Below, piece by piece: positions 61,742 through 64,000 of a DNA stretch of 64,000 bases (position 1 is its first letter; every line of letters begins with the position of its first letter). A model generated the notes under the pieces. That model was not told the origin of the DNA, did not search any database, and was given only the letters and a program-made list of their open reading frames with translations. The translations under genes were made by a program, and so were the position numbers. Source of the DNA: Achromobacter sp. HZ34 (lineage in GTDB: Bacteria > Pseudomonadota > Gammaproteobacteria > Burkholderiales > Burkholderiaceae_B); contig NZ_NJIX01000001.1 of the NCBI RefSeq assembly GCF_002209485.1, positions 682,001 to 746,000 of the forward strand. The letters are read 5' to 3'.

Positions 61742-61799
61742 TGTCCGGAATATCGGACAAATCGACTGGTTTGGCCCCAAATGTCTGAAATACTGGACA
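61742..61799. promoter_or_regulatory. Two similar 18-bp palindromes, predicted operator pair
   Basis: TGTCCGGAATATCGGACA at 61742-61759 and TGTCTGAAATACTGGACA at 61782-61799 agree at 14 of 18 positions and are 40 bp apart, about four helix turns. They lie between the Bug gene and the AraC gene. GATase-type AraC regulators (ArgR, GbdR) recognise TGTC half sites, which fits the regulator next door. Confidence 0.6.
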
Positions 61800-61839
61800 T
61801 CACTGCCACAGGCCTGCTTCAGATCTGGATACGAAGTGT

Positions 61840-62838
61840 TCAAACCGCCATGCGGCGGACGCTTCTGGGGGGGTGGCCGAGCAGGCGGACGAAGGCGCGG
61901 CGCATGCGTTCGGGGTCGATGAAACCGACGGATTGCGCGATCATTTCTATGGGTTCGCCGCCCCGCTCCACGCGCGGACGGGCGACTTCCACCCGCAGGC
62001 GTTCCACCGCCTTGGCCGGTGTCTCGCCGGTCTCCGCCAGGAACGCACGGCCGAACTGGCGTGGGCTCAGGCATGCGACCGCCGCCAGTTTTTCGGTCGA
62101 CAGCGTTTCGCCCAGATGATCGCGCATATAGGCCAGGACCGTGCGGATGCGGTCCGACTCGGGCTCCAGGTCGGCCATCGCTGAAAATTGCGACTGACCG
62201 CCCGGGCGGCGGTAATAGACCACCAGCGTCCTGGCGGTTTGCTGCGCCACCTCGGCACCGACGTCATCTTCGATCATGGCCAGCGCCAGATCGATGCCGG
62301 CGGTAATGCCGGCCGATGTCCAGATGTGGCCATCGCGCGTGTAGATGCGGTCGCCATCCACCTTGACCTGCGGAAACATGCGCTGCAAACGTATCGCATG
62401 CTGCCAGTGCGTCGTCGCCGGCCGGCCATCCAGCAGGCCGGCAGCCGCCAGGATGAAGGCGCCGGTGCACACGCTGGCGATGCGGCGGGTGCCCTTGGCC
62501 ATGGACCGGGTCAGGTAGGCGGCCATCGCCGGCAGTTGCGACGGGTCGTGCGAGACCTGGCCACCCATGACGATCAGCGTGTCGTAGGACGCCGCGCGGA
62601 TCTTGCGCGTCACGACTTCCATGCCGGACGTGCTGACGACATTGCCGCCATCCATGGAGACGACGTGGCAGCGATAGGTGGCGCCACCGGCCCTGCGGCT
62701 GGCGATGTCGAAGGCGGACAAGGGCCCGCTCAGATCCTGGATCTGGAATTCCGGATAGACCAGGAAGCCAATGTCGCGGACGCGCTGCGCCGGCTCCAGC
62801 GATTGCCTCGATTCCCGTTGTGTCCTGTGCGTGCCCAT
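61840..62838 (-). CDS. AraC family regulator with DJ-1/PfpI domain (GlxA type)
   Basis: 332 residues from ATG 62838 (MGTHRT); a TTG 17 codons earlier is possible. Class I glutamine-amidotransferase-like domain at about residues 25-195 (IGFLVYPEFQIQDLSGPLSAFDIA; VCTGAFILAAAGLLDGRPATTHW, with the nucleophile-elbow Cys), then two AraC helix-turn-helix motifs (STEKLAAVACLSPRQFGRAF; IAQSVGFIDPERMRRAF). Pseudomonas relatives sense arginine, glycine betaine or carnitine. Ends 208 bp upstream of the Bug gene on the same strand, and is divergent from the MFS gene. Confidence 0.86.
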   Translation of the reverse strand: MGTHRTQRESRQSLEPAQRVRDIGFLVYPEFQIQDLSGPLSAFDIASRRAGGATYRCHVVSMDGGNVVSTSGMEVVTRKIRAASYDTLIVMGGQVSHDPSQLPAMAAYLTRSMAKGTRRIASVCTGAFILAAAGLLDGRPATTHWQHAIRLQRMFPQVKVDGDRIYTRDGHIWTSAGITAGIDLALAMIEDDVGAEVAQQTARTLVVYYRRPGGQSQFSAMADLEPESDRIRTVLAYMRDHLGETLSTEKLAAVACLSPRQFGRAFLAETGETPAKAVERLRVEVARPRVERGGEPIEMIAQSVGFIDPERMRRAFVRLLGHPPRSVRRMAV

Positions 62839-63024
62839 ACGCCATGATGCCGCAAAATCCGCATGACGAAAAGGACGGCCATCCCTCAAAAACCGCCATT
62901 ACGGACACATGTCGAAAAACGAGGGATCTTCGTCCTTTCCCGGTTCGGGCAGCTTGCCGAGAATGCCTCACTACGCAATTACCCACACGGATGCAGGCCA
63001 ATGCATCCGCCAGGAGAGCCGTCG

Positions 63025-64000
63025 ATGCATCCCTCATTTCCCGCCAACCGGCGCAACGCCAATGTCCTGGCGGTCGCCCAAGGCCTGTTCACCGCGTCCA
63101 TCGCGGTCGACCTGACGCTGACCGGACTGACCGGCTACCAGCTGGCCCCCGACAAATCCCTGGCGACACTGCCGTTCGCCTTGATTACCGTGGCGGCGGC
63201 GGTGGTCACCTTGTTCGCGTCCCTGCTGATGCAGCGCGTGGGGCGGCGCTGGGGTTTTGTCATCGGTGCGCTGACTTGCGGCGTGGGCGGACTGGTGTCC
63301 GTCTGGGCGGTCGTCCATGAACACTTCTGGATGTTCTGCCTGGGCACCGCCGCCGTCGGCGTGTTCCAGGCTTTCGCCCAGTACTACCGCCTGGCAGCCG
63401 CCGACGCCGTGGAGGAAGCCCAGAAGGCGCGGGTAATCTCCGTCGTCATGACCGGCGGCGTGATCGCGGCCGTGCTGGGACCCGCGCTGGCCGCCTGGAG
63501 CCGTGACCTGATGTCCACGGTCTTCGCCGGCTCCTACCTGATGGTGGCCCTGCTCGGCTTCCTGTCGGCGCTGCTGCTTGCCATCGGCTACCGCGACATC
63601 GAACCGGTGGGTACCCTGGTCCGTGACGCCGACCTGCCGCAGCGCCCGGTCGGCACCGTCCTGCGCCAGCCGATATCGCTGGCCGCGCTGGCCAACAATG
63701 CCGTGGGCGGGGTCGTCATGATGTTCACCATGACCGCGGCACCGCTGGCAGCGGTCGCCGCCCACCATTCCATCGACGACGGCGCCAACATCATTCAGTG
63801 GCATCTGGTCGGCATGTATGCGCCCTCCTTCTTCGCCGGCCGCCTGATCAAGCGCTTCGGCATGCCGGCGGTGCTATTCGCCGGCATGGTGCTAAGCGCG
63901 CTGTGCGGCATCGTCGCCGTGGCGTCCACCTCGTTGGGGGCCTTCTACGTGGCCTTGCTATGCCTGGGCATAGGCTGGAATTTCATGTACGTCGGTGGCA
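63025..64000 (+). CDS. MFS transporter, partial, cut by the right edge
   Basis: The frame runs open from ATG 63025 (MHPSFPANRRN) to the end of the window, 325 codons, with no stop. AGGAG is 8 bases before the ATG. At least ten hydrophobic helices are visible, and the second loop has RVGRRWG, an MFS-A-like motif. Probably a drug/metabolite efflux or YfcJ-type protein; about 70-100 residues are missing. Divergent from the AraC regulator; a mirrored GGACA-CA-TGTCG element lies in the shared promoter region. Confidence 0.82.
   Translation, partial: MHPSFPANRRNANVLAVAQGLFTASIAVDLTLTGLTGYQLAPDKSLATLPFALITVAAAVVTLFASLLMQRVGRRWGFVIGALTCGVGGLVSVWAVVHEHFWMFCLGTAAVGVFQAFAQYYRLAAADAVEEAQKARVISVVMTGGVIAAVLGPALAAWSRDLMSTVFAGSYLMVALLGFLSALLLAIGYRDIEPVGTLVRDADLPQRPVGTVLRQPISLAALANNAVGGVVMMFTMTAAPLAAVAAHHSIDDGANIIQWHLVGMYAPSFFAGRLIKRFGMPAVLFAGMVLSALCGIVAVASTSLGAFYVALLCLGIGWNFMYVGG

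Noticed and set aside
1-64000. tRNA, rRNA, CRISPR array, insertion sequence, phage or attachment site
   Set aside because: No regular repeat-spacer pattern, transposase, integrase or RNA-gene signature was seen by eye. A covariance-model scan could still find a small RNA.

Overview
The window is high-GC chromosomal DNA from what looks like a betaproteobacterium of the order Burkholderiales, most likely an Alcaligenaceae member close to Bordetella or Achromobacter. The reasons are three Bug-type (tripartite tricarboxylate family) binding proteins, a dense packing of small catabolic operons each with its own regulator, the HyuA/HyuB pair, and the codon bias. This placement is inference; there is no rRNA or tRNA in the window to fix it. 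I recognise about 58 protein genes. No CRISPR array, insertion sequence, prophage or RNA gene was seen.

Layout. 1-1314: edge of an unidentified gene and a KfrA-like coiled-coil DNA-binding protein. 1731-10606: a transporter, a GntR regulator and two divergent operons that carry a putative heme-oxygenase-fold diiron enzyme, an aldehyde dehydrogenase, a DUF336 protein, a [2Fe-2S] flavin reductase, two [2Fe-2S] ferredoxins and two proteins I cannot assign. Copies of one motif (GTATACARTATCC) lie in front of each transcription unit. This is the best candidate for an undescribed system. 10790-12424: ornithine cyclodeaminase family protein and a TetR regulator. 12782-18377: Lrp regulator, hydantoinase B/A pair and an MFS transporter. 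18493-20074: DUF4272 protein and a small secreted protein. 20272-24199: isopropylmalate-dehydrogenase-like enzyme, GntR regulator, Bug binding protein and amidohydrolase. 24241-33723 (minus strand): a peptide-type ABC importer operon that also encodes an acyl-CoA ligase, an SDR, an MDR reductase and a glyoxalase-fold protein. 33931-41507 (minus): a branched-chain-amino-acid-type ABC importer with a flavoprotein dehydrogenase and an aldehyde dehydrogenase, divergent from a LysR regulator. 42644-45185: allantoin-related enzymes (PuuE, AllA) divergent from a Bug protein. 45232-51954: tripartite RND efflux system with its TetR repressor. 51951-59701: a second TetR regulator and an operon of RraA-type aldolase, Fbp-like ABC importer and a divergent LeuC/LeuD pair. 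59756-64000: nitroreductase, Bug protein, GlxA-type AraC regulator and an MFS transporter cut by the right edge.

Most blocks follow one logic: importer plus two to five enzymes plus a dedicated regulator. Repeated palindromes can be seen at several of the promoters, so several of these regulators can be tentatively matched to their own sites from the sequence alone.
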